Assembly (NCBI GenBank): GCA_002898015.1 | Contig: BDTM01000141.1 | Span: 1-50,904 of the forward strand | DNA length: 50,904 bases | Reading direction: 5' to 3' | DNA from: a bacterium BMS3Bbin03 | GTDB taxonomy: Bacteria; Zhuqueibacterota; JdFR-76; BMS3Abin05 | Part shown: positions 41,001 through 49,700 of the stretch, one piece after another | Position numbering within the stretch: the first letter of the stretch is position 1 | Layout: each line of letters begins with the position of its first letter | Program-made: the position numbers and the translations under genes | The notes under the pieces: model-generated | The model's input: the letters and a program-made list of their open reading frames with translations, nothing else | Told to the model about the DNA's origin: nothing | Database searches by the model: none

Positions 41001-42902
41001 CCGGGCCAGAGAAATGAATTGCTGCAAGCCATTCGGGAGACGGTTCCAAACCGTTTCATCGGGCAAAAATTCTTTGATGAAATGGCCCGGATTTATTCGG
41101 AATCAAAAATTGTCTTCAATCGAAGCCTGAAGAATGACATTAATATGCGTGTTTTTGAAGCCATGGCCACGGGAAGTCTTTTGCTGACAAATGATCTGGC
41201 GGACAACGGTCTGGAGGTTTTGTTTAAAACGGGTGAGCAGGTGGCCGTCTACTCGGGCAAAAATGATCTGCTCCGAAAAATAGAGTATTATTTGAAGCAT
41301 CCGGACGAAAGAGAAAGAACGGCACGTGAAGGCCGGAAAGCGATTCTAAAAGAGCACACCTACCCAAAACGGATGCGGGCATTGCTCGAGACCGTGTTGA
41401 CACTCGAAACACAAAAGCCTGCTTTTTCAACGGATAAATTAACGTCTATAATTGTGTTGACCTGCAACGGCATCGACTACACGAAACAATGTCTCTCGAG
41501 CATTCGGGAAAATACGGAGGCGCCCTACGAATTGATCGTTGTAGATAACGGCTCAACCGACGGCACGCGTGACTATTTGCAGTCTCTTGAAAATGTGAAG
41601 GTCCTTTTAAATGCCGAAAACAGGGGATTTGCCGCAGGGAACAATCGGGGAATGCGTGAAGCCAAAGGGGACTTCATTGTGTGGCTGAACAATGATACCG
41701 TGGTCACAAAGGGCTGGTTGAAGGGCTTGATTCAGGCGGTCCAATTATCGCCGGATGCCGGCATGGCGGGCCCCAGATCGAATTACGTTCAGAATCCATA
41801 CCAGCAGATCAAAAACGTGCCTTACAAAACAATGGAGGACATGCACCGGTTTGCCGGGGAATTTTCCCGGCAGCATAAAGAGGTTTATTTAACCGCGACG
41901 AAACTGGTGGGCTTCTGTTTGTTAATGAAGCGATCCGTAATGGACAGGGTCGGCATTTTAGATGAGTCCTTCGGCCTGGGTAATTTTGAAGATGACGATT
42001 ATTGTGTCCGGGTGCGGAAAGCCGGATATCATCTCATCATTGCCGGGGCTGTCTTTATTCACCATTATGGCAACCGGGCTTTCAAAGAGAATGATATTTC
42101 TTATAAAACGATGATGCGGAAAAACCTGAAAAAATTTACGGAAAAATGGAAGCATGAAATCGAGTTTCGGAACGGGGTTTATTATTTAAAAGACGATTTA
42201 CACAATTTTGCGCGCACTGAAATTACGACGGGAGAGAAACATTTTGCCCGGGATGATTTTAGTTCGGCAAGATCTCATTTTTTAAAAGCAGTCGAGTGGG
42301 AGCCGAAAAACGCCCAGGCCTGGAATAATCTGGGTGTGGTTCACTGGAAGGAAACTAAATTTCAACAGGCATTTGAAAATTTCAAAACAGCATTGACCGT
42401 TTCCCCGGAATATTCGGATGCGCAGGAAAATCTTTTGCAGCTTGCCCGGGAGGTCGATCTTTCGGATCGTTTAGTGAAATGGTGCCGGCAAATGCCGGAT
42501 GCCGCCGGCAATCTTTCTCTTCTCTATGAAATCGGCAAACTTCTGCTTGGAAAGAATCGAACCGCCGAAGCGCAGGACTGCTTTCAAAAAATATTACGCA
42601 TCCGGGGGACCTCGATCGAGGGTCGAATCGGACTGGCGCTGGTGGCGTGGGAACGGGAACGGTTTGATGAAGCCCTGCAGAAAATGGATGAAATCACCGG
42701 GATAGCCCCGGGAAATAAAGAACTGATCCTCCAATATGCCCTGATGGCTTATCAATTGGGACAGGCGAGCGAAGCCATCACCCTGCTGAAAAATTACCTG
42801 GCGGCGCATTCCGATGAAAAAATGGAACAGACTCTGGGCTTTTTGGAAGAACACCTCCGGGAAGAACAGACGGTCTCAACAGAAGCGGCGGAGGCGGTCT
42901 AA
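38022..42902 (+). CDS. Giant multi-domain glycosyltransferase (four GT2, one GT1-like, TPR)
   Basis: A 1626-residue soluble protein. GT2 domains start near residues 36 (ISIIVPTFNRP, DDDD motif), 298 (FSIIIPVNNQLEY, VNNGSSDGT), 566 (ISIIIVTYNSEK) and 1140 (TSIIVLTCNGIDY, VDNGSTDGT). Between the third and fourth is a CgeB/GT1-like domain (about 855-1135; SFVGHLAPGQRNELLQAI, MRVFEAMATGSLLLTND). The C-terminus (about 1405-1610) holds TPR repeats. Its position just before flagellin suggests flagellin glycosylation, an inference. ATG 38022 is chosen for the nearby AGGA; a TTG at 37995 is in the terminator's T-run. The first ~1.9 kb is much more AT-rich than the rest. Confidence 0.9.
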   Translation: MLKSNENILDENGTVHAFRPSQNCRENTANRSKNPMISIIVPTFNRPLMLLEALDSIMKQTYTNFEIIVVNDDGVSVESEIKKFDKKKKIIYVVHNKNQDQASARNTGLKIARGKYIAYLDDDDIYYPEHLETLLSFLESTSYKVAYSDAYRAHQIKRGDSYEIVKRDVPYSIDFSKDLLLVQNIAPVQCFMHEKSCIEEVGFFDSTFTPHEDWEFWIRMSQKFNFKHIKSITSEFRSRVDGSNMTSGRRNDFLRTMEIIYKKYENLVQVKPSIIESRSKILVSLKSEVRSHKTDYEFSIIIPVNNQLEYTQKCLDALRKNTPEDSYEIIIVNNGSSDGTKEYLKVLKGNVKIISNKMNSGFAKACNQGARQADGKYLVFLNNDTIPQENWLPALAETLKRDNVGIVGSKLVFPDKTIQHAGVVFTDSSLPYHIYEGLPEHLDFLNREEEYSAVTGACLGIRKELFFQIGMFDEAYLNGLEDIDLCLKIKKLGKKVIYQPKSELIHFASRTEGRQNHMPRNRQIFLNKWRQWICRDDFHYYLKNHYIPNFGTMNAKVGWVHYEKPLISIIIVTYNSEKTLENCLKSIDGNMTTLYEIILVDNASKKDVRKVIEPFESKLPLSIIQNSQNLGFSAAANQGIKQAQGDYIVLLNPDTAVTYEWGVRLMRHFSSDTGAVGPISNYAAGRQNFSHYADRRWQGDFSLEKLSTFIYDKNKGQSVETKLLIGFCLMIKREAVEKAGLLDENLFLGNDDLDYSLRLREAGYKLKIAADTFIYHEGQHSFKMLEAEKKAALMQESLDRFYEKLETKFGEGRVPSSTELWGIDILGTPTRRKNGRRPEPLLTPKKEASFLKKRRVALIYDNQVRPDTTGEYCRRALQSICKVTHFLPDDMDKIRPGAFDLYLFIDDGLEYPIPFQLRPNAWWVIDTHLRYEKDLEKARLFDYVFAAQRDGAEKLERDGIRNVFWLPLAADPSVHKKYALPKKYDVSFVGHLAPGQRNELLQAIRETVPNRFIGQKFFDEMARIYSESKIVFNRSLKNDINMRVFEAMATGSLLLTNDLADNGLEVLFKTGEQVAVYSGKNDLLRKIEYYLKHPDERERTAREGRKAILKEHTYPKRMRALLETVLTLETQKPAFSTDKLTSIIVLTCNGIDYTKQCLSSIRENTEAPYELIVVDNGSTDGTRDYLQSLENVKVLLNAENRGFAAGNNRGMREAKGDFIVWLNNDTVVTKGWLKGLIQAVQLSPDAGMAGPRSNYVQNPYQQIKNVPYKTMEDMHRFAGEFSRQHKEVYLTATKLVGFCLLMKRSVMDRVGILDESFGLGNFEDDDYCVRVRKAGYHLIIAGAVFIHHYGNRAFKENDISYKTMMRKNLKKFTEKWKHEIEFRNGVYYLKDDLHNFARTEITTGEKHFARDDFSSARSHFLKAVEWEPKNAQAWNNLGVVHWKETKFQQAFENFKTALTVSPEYSDAQENLLQLAREVDLSDRLVKWCRQMPDAAGNLSLLYEIGKLLLGKNRTAEAQDCFQKILRIRGTSIEGRIGLALVAWERERFDEALQKMDEITGIAPGNKELILQYALMAYQLGQASEAITLLKNYLAAHSDEKMEQTLGFLEEHLREEQTVSTEAAEAV

Positions 42903-44876
42903 ATGGCCAAATCGAAACGAAAACGCAAAAATAGAAAACAGAAAATCGCTTATAAAAACAAGCCGTCAAAAAATAAACCGGAAGTGCCGGTGATTAGCAT
43001 TTGCATGATTGTGAAAAATGAGAAAGCGCATCTGCCGGCCTGCCTTGAAAGTCTAAAGGGGCTCGACGCCGAGCTCATTATTGTGGACACGGGGTCCACC
43101 GACGGCACGGTACAAATTGCGAAAGATTACGGCGCAAAGGTCTTTTATTTTCCCTGGAATAACAATTTTTCCGATGCGCGGAATGAATCCCTTAAACATG
43201 CCGCGAGCCGGTGGATTCTCTGGCTCGATGCGGATGATATTGTGCCGGGTTCCGAGCACGAAAAAATACGGAAACTGGCGCAGCAGGAACCAAACAAGGG
43301 TTTTAGTTTTATTCTGCGTAATCAGGGTATCGACGATTCCCGGTGTTACCAGCTTCGAATGTTCCCGAATCGACCCAATATTCGATTTGAAGGGGCTGTT
43401 CATGAACAGGTGGCTCGTACATTAGATCGATTAAAGATCCCTATTGAAATGTCAGATGTAATGGTTATTCATACAGGCTATTCCAGTGTACAAGTTGTAA
43501 TGGATAAGAAAAACAAATACATACGAATGATGAGTTCCTGGCTTCAGGAACATCCGGAAGATTGCCTGATTCGCTACCAATATGCAATGACACTTCATAC
43601 AATCGATCGCCATCGTGATGCAACAGAAGCTTTCGAAGTATTTTTTAAAAATTCAAAATGCTTGAATCAGGACAGAAATATCTTGTTTTATTCACTTATT
43701 TTAACGGGACGATCGTATTTAAATTTAGGCAATTTCCCCAAAGCACTTCATCATTTGCTTGAGGCAGAAAAGCTTGATTCCGAGTCAGATTTTCTGAAGG
43801 TTTCGCTTGCGGAAATTTATACAAATCTCAATAATATGGAAAAAGCGCTGCAAGAGTTAGAGTCTATAGGAGATCTTACTCATCCCAAAATTTCATTTAT
43901 ACCTTTGGACTATGGTATTCTCCATTTTGCCCAAAACACATTATTTGCCTCGAACTTAATAAAATTAAATAGATTAGAACAGGCTCAAGAATATCTGAAA
44001 AAAGCCGAGCAACTCAAGCCTGAGCGCGCTGAAATTGCCTATTATTGGGGCGAGTGGTACGAAAGAAGTGGGGATTTGAACAAGGCTCTTTCCTTTTATA
44101 AGGAAGCGATCGAAAAATCACCAGATACATTTTTGTACCATTTTAAAAAGGGTAACCTTCATCTGGCCATGGGTGATGCTTCTCATTCAAAAAAGGAATA
44201 CGAAATCTGCCAACAGCTTATTCCAAACACGAGGGAAATTTTGACCAATCTTGGAATTCTGGAACGCCTCTACGGTCGATTTGACGCATCGCTGGCGTAT
44301 CTTGAAAAAGCGATTCAAAACGATTCGGGGGAGGATGAACTCTATTTTCAGAAAGCACTCACCCTGTATGATCAAAAAGAATATGAAAAAAGTGTGAGGT
44401 CGCTGCAGGAGCTCGATGAAGAAGGCAGGCCCGAAAAGGCCGCCCTGCTGCTGCTGTTAAATTGGCTTTGTTTAGGGGAAATTCAAAACTTCGGTGACGC
44501 TTTAAAACTATTTTCGGGACATTATAATCAAATTGAAAAATTTACGGGACGGCCGTTGGAAGATGCCTTTCTAATTTTATCAGAGGATTACGGCAAAAAC
44601 GGCCGGTATTACGAAAGTGAATTTTCTTATACAATGCACCGTTTGTTGAAAAAGGACCCTTCAACGGAAACTCTGGAAACACTTGCCGAAATTCAAATGC
44701 AGGCTTTTCATCTCAATGCAGCCATCGGAAGTCTGGAGAATTTGATTTTAAAATCACAGAATTTGAACGGCTTAATTCGCTATTTTCGATATTTAGGCCA
44801 ATGTTACACTTCCCTGGGGACAGGAGAAGCAGTCGATATGTGCCGCCATAAAATAGAAGAATTAGCCTCACAATGA
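42903..44876 (+). CDS. GT2 glycosyltransferase with TPR repeats
   Basis: A 657-residue soluble protein with a very basic N-terminus (about 1-27), a GT2 domain (about 30-230) and TPR repeats to the end. The GT2 part has ISICMIVKNEKAHLPACL, VDTGSTDGTVQIAKDYGA, and the metal/nucleotide-sugar motif Leu108-Asp-Ala-Asp-Asp112. TPR units include NKALSFYKEAIEKSPDTFLY and ALAYLEKAI-like helices. It starts one base after the previous stop with GGAGG 8 bases upstream. Such GT2-TPR proteins beside fliC usually modify flagellin, though the substrate is not shown. Composition drops sharply in GC between about 43400 and 44300. Confidence 0.9.
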   Translation: MAKSKRKRKNRKQKIAYKNKPSKNKPEVPVISICMIVKNEKAHLPACLESLKGLDAELIIVDTGSTDGTVQIAKDYGAKVFYFPWNNNFSDARNESLKHAASRWILWLDADDIVPGSEHEKIRKLAQQEPNKGFSFILRNQGIDDSRCYQLRMFPNRPNIRFEGAVHEQVARTLDRLKIPIEMSDVMVIHTGYSSVQVVMDKKNKYIRMMSSWLQEHPEDCLIRYQYAMTLHTIDRHRDATEAFEVFFKNSKCLNQDRNILFYSLILTGRSYLNLGNFPKALHHLLEAEKLDSESDFLKVSLAEIYTNLNNMEKALQELESIGDLTHPKISFIPLDYGILHFAQNTLFASNLIKLNRLEQAQEYLKKAEQLKPERAEIAYYWGEWYERSGDLNKALSFYKEAIEKSPDTFLYHFKKGNLHLAMGDASHSKKEYEICQQLIPNTREILTNLGILERLYGRFDASLAYLEKAIQNDSGEDELYFQKALTLYDQKEYEKSVRSLQELDEEGRPEKAALLLLLNWLCLGEIQNFGDALKLFSGHYNQIEKFTGRPLEDAFLILSEDYGKNGRYYESEFSYTMHRLLKKDPSTETLETLAEIQMQAFHLNAAIGSLENLILKSQNLNGLIRYFRYLGQCYTSLGTGEAVDMCRHKIEELASQ

Positions 44877-44924
44877 ACCCCCGCCCGACCCGGGCAAATT
44901 TTACAATATCTTAAAATATTTCAT

Positions 44925-44951
44925 TAAAGTATTGGTTAAATCTGACGATAA
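44925..44951 (+). promoter_or_regulatory. Sigma-28 (FliA) promoter of the flagellin gene
   Basis: TAAAGTAT (44925-44932) and GACGATAA (44944-44951) each match the FliA consensus TAAAGTTT and GCCGATAA at 7 of 8 positions, with the ideal 11-base spacer. Transcription should start near 44958, giving a leader of about 114 bases before fliC. The gap 44877-45071 (195 bases) otherwise contains the leader elements listed separately. Confidence 0.9.
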
Positions 44952-44988
44952 TTTAATTGGAGTTAGTAAAAACGTCGGCTTACCGGTA

Positions 44989-45008
44989 GCTGAAAGGGAG
45001 TTGTCAGC
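44989..45008 (+). promoter_or_regulatory. Upstream hairpin in the flagellin leader with GGA in its loop
   Basis: GCTGA (44989-44993) pairs with TCAGC (45004-45008) around a 10-base loop AAGGGAGTTG that contains GGA. A competing fold pairs AAGGG with CCCTT (45008-45012). It could be a third, weaker CsrA site or a structural switch. Confidence 0.4.
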
Positions 45009-45025
45009 CCTTGAAAACTGGCAAA

Positions 45026-45039
45026 TAGCACGGATGCTA
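45026..45039 (+). promoter_or_regulatory. CsrA binding hairpin 1 in the flagellin leader
   Basis: TAGC and GCTA form a 4-bp stem with the six-base loop ACGGAT, the canonical ANGGAN hexaloop bound by CsrA. Its GGA lies 28 bases upstream of the GGA in the second site, a distance a CsrA dimer can bridge. Confidence 0.75.
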
Positions 45040-45055
45040 AACAAACAACCCAAAA

Positions 45056-45065
45056 ACATGGAGGT
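45056..45065 (+). promoter_or_regulatory. CsrA binding site 2 over the flagellin ribosome binding site
   Basis: ACATGGAGGT matches the CsrA consensus ACANGGANGT at all positions and contains the GGAGG ribosome binding site (45060-45064), 7 bases before the fliC ATG. CsrA bound here would block ribosome loading. Confidence 0.78.
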
Positions 45066-45071
45066 TTAATC

Positions 45072-46214
45072 ATGAGTTTACGTATTTATCACAACATTGC
45101 TGCGATGACATCCTATCGCGACCTGTCCAGAGCGGATTCAATGCTGACCAAATCATTGGAACGCTTATCGTCAGGTCTGAGAATCAATCGCGCCGCGGAC
45201 GATGCGGCCGGTCTGGGTATTTCTCAAAGAATGCGTGCACAGATTAGCGGTCTCAAGATGGCCAGCCGAAATGCCAGCCAGGCCGTTAATGTGGTGCAGA
45301 CGGCAGAAGGTGCCATGAATGAAATCCACAATATGCTCACCCGGATGCGGGAGTTGTCGGTTCAAGCCGCTTCCGACAGCGTTACGGATACAGATCGCGG
45401 CTATATTAATTCTGAATTCGGATCGCTGCGAAATGAAATCGACAGAATCGCGACTTCAACAGAGTATAATGGCACAAAGCTGATTAACGGCAGCTATTCC
45501 GGAAATGCCGTGAGCAATGCAGCCTCTGCCACAACGGCAACTTCTGAGTTCGGTGTGACACAGATCGTCTTGAACGGTGCCAATTCGGGCGTCTTTACAA
45601 TCACGGATGCCTCGGGTGCGGCCATTCAGATGACCGATGGTACAACCACTCAGACAGTAACGCTGACCGGTACCGGTACAAGCGGCGCTCCTGCCGACGG
45701 CGAAAAGATTACCGCCAATTTTGACCAGTTAGGCATTACATTGACCCTGGATTGGAGCTATGATGATACGGATCTGGACGGCACAATTATTACAGTGGAC
45801 GCCGGATCAGGCGGACAGTTCCAGGTGGGCGCCGACAATGCAACAGATAACCGTATCAGCTTTACGATTGGTAATTTGAAAGCCACGGGGACAACATTGG
45901 CTCTGACCAGTGCCGATCTCAGCTCAAAGACTGCCGCGCAAAGCGCTATCACTTCAATTGACAGCGCCATTGATGCGGTGAACTCTCAACGCAGCGGTCT
46001 GGGCGCGGTTCAGAACCGTTTGGGATACACCATTGCTAATGTGAACAACCAGGTGGAAAATATTCAAGCGTCCGAATCAACCATTCGAGATGCCGACTTC
46101 GCTTTGGAGATGACGAGTTACACAAGATCGCAAATTCTTGTACAGGCGGGTACGGCAATGTTGGCTCAGGCAAACGCAACACCCCGGAACGTACTAACTC
46201 TTCTGAGAGGGTAA
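45072..46214 (+). CDS. fliC: Flagellin
   Basis: Flagellin is the filament subunit. The 380-residue protein has conserved D0/D1 ends: N-terminal SLRIYHNIAAMTSYRDLSRA, LERLSSGLRINRAADDAAG, LTRMRELSVQAAS, and C-terminal QSAITSIDSAIDAVNSQRSG, AVQNRLGYTIANVNNQVENI and ending NVLTLLRG. The middle (about 150-290) is Thr/Gly/Ala-rich, variable, and likely the surface-exposed part, with many Ser/Thr for glycan attachment. It has its own sigma-28 promoter and CsrA-regulated leader, and a terminator follows directly. Only one flagellin gene is in the window. Confidence 0.98.
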   Translation: MSLRIYHNIAAMTSYRDLSRADSMLTKSLERLSSGLRINRAADDAAGLGISQRMRAQISGLKMASRNASQAVNVVQTAEGAMNEIHNMLTRMRELSVQAASDSVTDTDRGYINSEFGSLRNEIDRIATSTEYNGTKLINGSYSGNAVSNAASATTATSEFGVTQIVLNGANSGVFTITDASGAAIQMTDGTTTQTVTLTGTGTSGAPADGEKITANFDQLGITLTLDWSYDDTDLDGTIITVDAGSGGQFQVGADNATDNRISFTIGNLKATGTTLALTSADLSSKTAAQSAITSIDSAIDAVNSQRSGLGAVQNRLGYTIANVNNQVENIQASESTIRDADFALEMTSYTRSQILVQAGTAMLAQANATPRNVLTLLRG

Positions 46215-46228
46215 GTAAACTGAATCAG

Positions 46229-46270
46229 AATAAAGGGGGAGGAAGAAAGAGTCTTCTTCCCCTTTATTTT
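46229..46270 (+). terminator. Intrinsic terminator after fliC
   Basis: AATAAAGGGG (46229-46238) pairs with CCCCTTTATT (46259-46268), and the stem continues inward through AGGAAGA and TCTTCTT with one or two mismatches around an AAGAG loop. It ends in TTATTTT. It starts 14 bases after the fliC stop and would isolate the abundant flagellin message from flaG; the A-rich 5' arm means it could also stop transcription from the other side. Confidence 0.85.
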
Positions 46271-46288
46271 GAAGGAAGGCGGTGAAAA

Positions 46289-46666
46289 ATGAGTGCGATT
46301 TATGCATTGAAATCATCTCTCTCAGAACCGGCGAAGGCTGTGCTGCCCGCAGCGGCACCTGCCTTTGTGAATCGATCCCAGGACTCAGTGCGCAAATCCC
46401 GGAAAAATTCTCATGCGGTGAAGGAAAAGTCCGGAAAATGGAATGTGGATCAGCTTCGGAGGCACAAGGAAAAGCTGAACCAGATTATGGATATTTTCGG
46501 CCGGGAAATTCGGTTTTTTGTCAATTCTAAAGATAATAAAGTCATCATTAAGATTATTGATTCACGTTCCGGAGAGGTGATTCGGCAAATTCCTCCTGAG
46601 AAAATGATCAATTTTGTCAATCGAATTGATAATATGATTGGCATTGTTCTTGATGAAAAAGTCTAG
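46289..46666 (+). CDS. flaG: FlaG-family protein
   Basis: FlaG proteins influence filament length; the exact mechanism is not settled. The 125-residue protein has a variable N-terminal half and a conserved C-terminal domain (about 50-125). This shows LNQIMDIFGREIRFFVNSKD, VIIKIIDSRSGEVIRQIPPE and the terminal helix MINFVNRIDNMIGIVLDEKV, the FlaG signature. It lies between fliC and fliD, the standard place. The ATG at 46289 has an AAGGCGGTG ribosome binding site. Because a terminator lies just upstream, it depends on read-through or an unrecognised promoter. Confidence 0.93.
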   Translation: MSAIYALKSSLSEPAKAVLPAAAPAFVNRSQDSVRKSRKNSHAVKEKSGKWNVDQLRRHKEKLNQIMDIFGREIRFFVNSKDNKVIIKIIDSRSGEVIRQIPPEKMINFVNRIDNMIGIVLDEKV

Positions 46667-46725
46667 TTGTAACCAAAATTATTTGAGATTTTACAATTTT
46701 CGGAGAGGATAAACTGGAGAATTAA

Positions 46726-49700
46726 ATGCCCGGTACATTTTCGGTTGGCGGTTTAGCTTCCGGCCTTGACACACAAAACATTCTGGACCAATTGATAGCA
46801 ATCGAACGGCGTCCGATTGTACTGCTCCAGTCCCGAAAGATGGGTTATCAAAAAAAATTAGATGTTTGGAAAAAAGTCTCTTCCAAACTCTCATCACTTG
46901 TTTCGGCATTGAGTAATTTGCGAACGCAGTCTGATTTTAAAGCGTTTACCACCGGCACGGATAATAAAGATGCGATCACCTTAACGGCAACCTCTTCAGC
47001 CGAGCCGGCGGAGCACTCCGTTACGATTTTGCAGCTCGCGCAACAGCGGAAAATCTCTTCTCAATCGTTTAACAGCAAAACCGATAACCTGAATCTTTCC
47101 GGTGATTTTATCATTAATGCTCAGGTGGTCTCCGTCGGTCAGACGGACAGTCTTACGGACGTGATGGACAAGATAAACAATTCGAATGCGGATGTGCAGG
47201 CTTCCATCTTACAGCTTGGCGATAACGAATACCGTCTGGTCATTTCAAGCAAATCCACGGGTGCCGACAGTTTTCATATTCTGGATGCCAGTACGACCGA
47301 TGTCCTGCAAAGTCTTGGTTTTGTGACGGGAACGACCGCCGTAAAAAATCAAATTACCGGAGGCGTGGAATCGGATAGTTTTTCAGATATTTCTTCGGCT
47401 GCCGGGAATGTATTAAAGTTGTCATCTCCTCAGAGCGGCACCGTCACCATCGGTGATAAAACGGTTTCTATCGATCTCTCGGCAGATACGCTATCTGCCA
47501 TTAAAGATAAAATAAACGCCGCAAATCCGACCGGAGTTGTGGCCTCTATCGTCACCAGCACGGAAAATAATCAGATCGTTTATAAATTAAGGATAGAAGG
47601 CACTTCAACCTTTTCAGATAACAATAATGTGCTTCAAACACTGGGAATTTTGGAAGGGGACACGGGTGCTGCGGGCACAAATCAAGAAATTACCGGCAGC
47701 GCAGTCAACACAACCGACGGTTCCACGGCCATCACAGCGGCCACTCTTTTTAACGGCATCTACAATGCAAATGTCACAAACGGGGATACCATTAAAATTG
47801 TGGGGAAAGATCACAGCGGCAGCGATGTGAGCAGTGTTTTTACGATTTCGGACACGTCCACCACAAGTGTTCAGGATTTGCTAAGTGCGATTGAAACGGC
47901 TTTTTCGGGGAATGTGACGGCGTCCATCAATAGTTCCGGAAAGATTGTCGTTACGGACAGCGTGGCCGGCGCAAGCCAATTGGATGTGAACCTTATTGAG
48001 AATAATGAGGGCGGCGGCGTTTTAAATTTCGGCACATTTTCGGTCTCCAAAACGGGCCGCGATGCCATTGTCGGCGATTTACAAGAGGGAAAAGATGCGT
48101 CGCTGAAAGTAGACGGAATCCAATTAACCCGAAAGTCGAATTCCATTTCCGATATCCTGCAGGGCGTGACATTAAATCTGCACCAGGCCGATACAGCAAC
48201 AACCCTTAATGTTTCGGTTTCACGGGATTACGATGCAATTAAGAAAAATATAAATGCGTTTATTTCCAAATATAATGATTTAGTCACTTTTATTAATCAG
48301 CAGTTTAGTTACGATGCCGACAAAAAGAAAGCCGGCACCCTTTTGGGAGACACAACACTTGTCTCCGTTCAATCCGAGATTAAAAACATTGTTTCCAATC
48401 AAATTAGCGGTTTACCCGCCGACCTTCGATCCTTGGCTCAGGCCGGAATCGATACGGACGATGCCGGAAAGCTCTCGTTTGATGAAAACAAATTTGACAC
48501 AAAAATACAGAGCGATTTTGACGGTGTTGTGAAATTATTCTCCGCAGTCGGCATCACCACTGACAGTGACATTACGTATATTAACCACACAAAAGACACG
48601 ATTGCCGGCACGTATGCCGTCAATATTACGCAGGCCTCCACACAGGCGTCGGTACTCGGCACGACAAATTTACAAACCGGAATTGCCGGCGCGGAAGTGT
48701 TGACCCTAACCGATAAACTGACCAGCAAAAGTGTCTCGATCACATTGACTGCAGGCGAAGCGATTGATGAAATTGTCAGTCAAATTAATGCCGAAACCTC
48801 CCGGGAATACAGCCAAAAACGCACCTCGTCCGGCGCCCTTTTGGCGGGTGGGAATCCGGCCACGGCAAGCACTGCATGGAGCAGTGTGGACGGGACTGCC
48901 ACAACCGGAGATACCATTACCATTTCGGGCACAAGACACGACGGGGATCTGGTATCCGGAACCTACACAATAGGCGCAAGCGACACAATTCAAGACCTGC
49001 TCACGAATATTCAAAATATTTTTGGCAACACGGCCACGGCAACCATTAACAGTCAGGGCGAAATTGTGGTGACCGATGTGGATTCCGGCACAAGCCAGAT
49101 GGAAATCACGTTGACGGCCAATAATGAGGGAGGGGGCTCCATTAATTTCGGGACAATGGATTTAACACAGCAGGGGCGTTATGCTCTGGAGATCAGTGCG
49201 TATAATGAGAATGGGTATTTAAAAATAATGCATGACGTTTATGGATCAAGTTCCGGATTTTCAATTGTTCAAAGTGTCAATAATCTTGGTATTACCGATG
49301 GTGATTACGCCGGGATCGATGTGAATGGTACCATTAACGGTGAAAATGCCACCGGCTCCGGTCAACTGCTTACCGGTGACAGCAGCGACTCGAATGTGGA
49401 CGGCTTGGTCCTTCGCGTGACGCTGACACCCGACCAACTCACGGCGCAGGGTGCGGATCAGGGCAGCATTTCCCTGACTTACGGCATGGCGGAGCAGATG
49501 TATATGCATCTGCAAAGAATTACCGACCAATACGACGGATATGTGGCGCTTCGGGAAAAAAATATTCAAGATGTTATGAAAGATATTCAGGACCGGATGG
49601 ACATGATGGAAATTCGGGTGCAAAAGAAACGTCAGAATCTGGAGAGTAAGTTTTGGAATTTGGAAACCTCAATGGCCAAAATGAATTCATTACAGAGTTA

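Noticed and set aside
44952..45060. Cyclic di-GMP (GEMM) riboswitch in the flagellin leader
   Set aside because: The segment GCAAATAGCACGGATGCTAAAC looked similar at first, but the GNRA loop, its receptor and the paired flanks of GEMM are absent; the hairpin is better explained as a CsrA site.
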